Part shown: piece by piece, positions 61,704-64,000 of the stretch
Numbering within the stretch: position 1 is the stretch's first letter
How the letters are laid out: each line of letters opens with the position of its first letter
Source: Ceratobasidium sp. AG-K
Lineage: Eukaryota; Basidiomycota; Agaricomycetes; Cantharellales; Ceratobasidiaceae
Assembly (NCBI GenBank): GCA_037039685.1
Contig: JAWNGF010000004.1
Span: 744,001 to 808,000 of the forward strand
Length of the DNA stretch: 64,000 bases
Direction: 5' to 3'
Notes under the pieces: model-generated
Seen by the model: the letters and a program-made list of their open reading frames with translations, nothing else
Database searches by the model: none
What the model was told of the DNA's origin: nothing
Translations under genes and position numbers: made by a program

Positions 61704-64000
61704 TTAACTACTCGGATAAGGAGGGATTTTGCTTCGTCCCATCGATCCTGGACTCTGGTATGTGGCTGCAAGACTGTTCATGCTATTCAACGTGTGGGGA
61801 TGCTCTTCGCCGAGCAGTCGCTTCTGTGCACTCAAGACATGGTCCTGCAGCAACTCTGCTTTGTCCCATCGACCCTGGTCCTGGTACGTGGCTGCAAGAT
61901 TGTTCATGCTGATCAGCGTGTGGGGATGCTCTTCGCCAAGCAGTCGCTTGTATGCACTCAGGGCATGGCCCTGCAGCGACTCTGCTTTGTCCCATCGATC
62001 CTGGTTTCGGTATGTGGCTGCGAGATTGTTCATGCTCTTCAGCGTGTCGGGATGATCTTCGCCGAGCAGTCGCTTACGTGCACTCAGGACGTGGTCCTGC
62101 AGCGGCTCTGCTTTGTCCCATCGACCCTGGGCATGGTATGTGAGTGCAAGATTATTCATGCTGACCAGCGTAGAGGGATGCTCTTCTCCGAGGATTCGCT
62201 TGCGTGCACTCAGGACGTGGTCCTGCAGCGGCTCTGCTTTGTCCCATCGACCCTGGGCATAGTATGTGAGGGCAAGATTATTCATGCTGACCAGCGTGTG
62301 GGGATGCTCTTCTCCGAGGATTCGCTTGCGTGCACCCATGACGTGGCCGTGCAGCGACTCTGCTTCGTCCCATCGACCCTGGTCGTGGTACGTGGCTGCA
62401 AGATCACTCATGCTGTTCAGCGTATTAGGATGCTCTTCTCCAAGCTCCCGCATCCGCCCTTCCCCTAGTCGCGTTTGCAGTACCTCAACTTGGCTCCAAT
62501 TTCCGTTCTGGATGTACACCCTTGCAAAATGTCTTGCGTGGTTTGCGCCTAGCTCATTGCCTCGCTCCGATATGACTCGCTCCACGTGGATCTTAAGCCT
62601 TCGAGCAAACCCGAGGGACTCGGACGTATTTTCCCAGTCAATTGAGAGAGAGAGCAGTAGGGTTGCGCACTCCAGAGCGAAATCTTGTGTCCGGGGAACT
62701 ACGGTGCGCGCCCAGTCCTGTACAAGGACGTGGATGCGATAGGCTTGGTTGGTACGATCAAAATCTACTAGGGAATATGATGCCAATTCGCTGATTGCAC
62801 TTGAGAACCGGATGATATTCCAGCTCCCATCGGAGTCGAGAAACCTGCCCAAGTAATTGCGCATATAGCTGAGAGCTTCTTTCTCTAACTGGGTCTGCTC
62901 GAGCTCTGGTTCATAGGAGGCAGCTGCAACAGAGCTTCGCTGAAACAACTCTAGGCGAATATCGTCATGGTGCAGGTATGCTATCAGCCAAAGTAACTGC
63001 CTTGCGTTGCCATCCACCTCGAGCAAATCGTAGCACATCTTCCAGGTTGTGTAGACCGACTTTTCGTAGTCGTCGAGTCTGACTTTCAAGTTGTTGTATT
63101 CATCGAGCATCCCTTTGCGGCGTGCAAGAAATTGCTCTCGGTAATTGGAAATGGAAAGATGGGGTGAGTGAGCTATGTATGCACCCGCATGTACAATGGC
63201 GAGGGCCAAGCATCCAAAGTCCTAAGGTGATAACAAGCAAATGTCAGTCAACGCGGACAGGAAAATGTCGTGTGGCCTGCCTTAAGCAACGCATGTGCAG
63301 CTTCCATCTCTCTCTCGAGAATCGTTTGGTCCTCAAGGCGTGCTAGTTTTAAGAGCAATGCTAGCCCGTCCTCCGGGCTCATACTCGAGACCCGACAGAC
63401 AGGATTTGGGCCTCGCGCAAAAGCAGCCAAATCGGGTAGACGTGTGGTAACTATAATACTTCCATTGTCTCCACGAGGAAAGTACTGGCGGATATTCAGC
63501 GAAGGGTGGTCAGCATTGTCGAATACCAAAAGCCATGGCTCGCGTAATGATCCTAGCCAGTCCAGTGTATCACGGTGTGTTTGGCCAAATCCCTTGGCTT
63601 TTGCAAAGTCGCGCAGTGTGTCCTCGACCATTTGCTTCGAGCTCGCGTCCACGTACAGAACGTGCTTCCAGGTTCCATGCTTTAGCTCGATTGTCTTGAG
63701 TGCTAATTGCGTCTTGCCCGCTCCGCCCATTCCGTATATAACACACACACAGCGCCCGTGGATATTTCCAGCTATACAGTTGCCAATCTGCTGAACTTGG
63801 TCGTCTCGACCCGTAAACACAGGCGTAGGCGTGGGGCATGCTTTGATGGAGATACGCTGTTCGGAGGAGATTTGAACGCTGCCATCTGTATAGATGCCCC
63901 AATTACGTACCCAAGGTAACTACGAGTAACTACTAAATGGTAGGAGTGCTTACCGATATGGCCTACGGGAAGTAGGTTTATCCTTTGCTTGATTGCTTGC
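61704..64000 (-). CDS. Fungal NLR-like NB-ARC/TPR protein, 5' end beyond window
   Basis: Predicted STAND NTPase, a fungal NLR. The exon at 63954-64000 continues past the edge, so the N-terminal effector part is missing. The NB-ARC domain has P-loop VCVIYGMGGAGKTQLA, Walker B PWLLVFDNAD, sensor GSIIVTTR and the GLPL-like GCLALAIVHAGAYIA. A winged-helix-like linker follows. Six kinesin-light-chain-type TPR repeats of 42 residues (unit LGEEHPxTLxSMNNLAxTYxxQGRWDKAExLQxHVLSAR) fill about 61740-62470. The intron 63222-63280 has a GC donor. A one-base gain at 61750-61751 cuts the sixth repeat short, ending at 61704. Such proteins act in non-self recognition and cell-death control. Confidence 0.87.
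61740..62465 (-). repeat. Tandem 126-bp repeats encoding TPR units
   Basis: Six head-to-tail copies of a 126-bp unit within the NB-ARC/TPR gene. Units two and three differ in only a few codons, a sign of recent duplication or gene conversion. Unit six is cut short by a frame break. Confidence 0.85.

Noticed and set aside
61605..62468. Long + strand frame of 287 codons with repeats
   Set aside because: It is the antisense shadow of the TPR repeats of the minus-strand NLR gene; its repeats mirror the 126-bp unit.

Overview
The window looks like nuclear DNA of a basidiomycete fungus, most likely an agaricomycete of the Rhizoctonia/Ceratobasidium kind. Genes are dense and lie on both strands. 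Nearly every one is cut by several introns of about 45-80 bp with GT-AG ends. The gene set is fungal: Spa2, Pex1, Zn2Cys6 regulators, GH28 polygalacturonase, F-box proteins, arrestin-like proteins and an NB-ARC/TPR protein. The genus is an inference from gene style, not from an alignment.

Layout. 1-2.45 kb: no recognisable gene. 2.5-9.3 kb: a secreted berberine-bridge-type FAD oxidoreductase, a secreted endopolygalacturonase, and a gene of unknown function, all on +. 9.7-28.2 kb: six tandem, same-strand (-) copies of one Zn(II)2Cys6 transcription-factor family, about 2.3 kb each, with two small TA-flanked inverted-repeat elements in the spacers. 28.7-35.6 kb (-): the polarity scaffold SPA2 and the peroxisomal AAA ATPase PEX1. 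PEX1 is head-to-head with the fatty-acid-elongation ketoreductase IFA38 (+, 35.8-37.2 kb). 37.6-42.4 kb: a four-span membrane protein (+), a membrane-anchored aspartic protease (-) and an arrestin-like protein (-). 43.4 kb: an intron-containing tRNA-Asp. 43.9-47.6 kb: the ribosome-biogenesis factor MAK21/NOC1 (+). 47.7-54.5 kb: a secreted orphan (-), a phosphoglycerate-mutase-family protein (+), an F-box protein (+) and a second arrestin-like protein (-). 55.0-59.7 kb: a mitochondrial LYR protein (-) divergent from LSM4 (+), a single-pass membrane protein with a repetitive ectodomain (-), and DPH5 (-). 60.3-64 kb: an orphan (+) and a fungal NLR-like NB-ARC/TPR protein (-) that runs off the right edge.

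How the genes relate. Most of the window is unlinked housekeeping (peroxisome import, very-long-chain fatty acid synthesis, 60S assembly, mRNA decay/splicing, diphthamide synthesis). The accessory parts are the pectin/redox secreted pair at the left, the six-gene regulator array, and the NLR at the right edge. The array is the main structural novelty. It falls into two subfamilies (three proximal copies, three distal copies), and all six share an intron inside the zinc cluster.

A caution for every gene model: I found ten places where a conserved reading frame is broken by one base, and nearly all lie in short C or G runs. This fits consensus errors in the assembly better than real decay, but it cannot be settled from the sequence alone.
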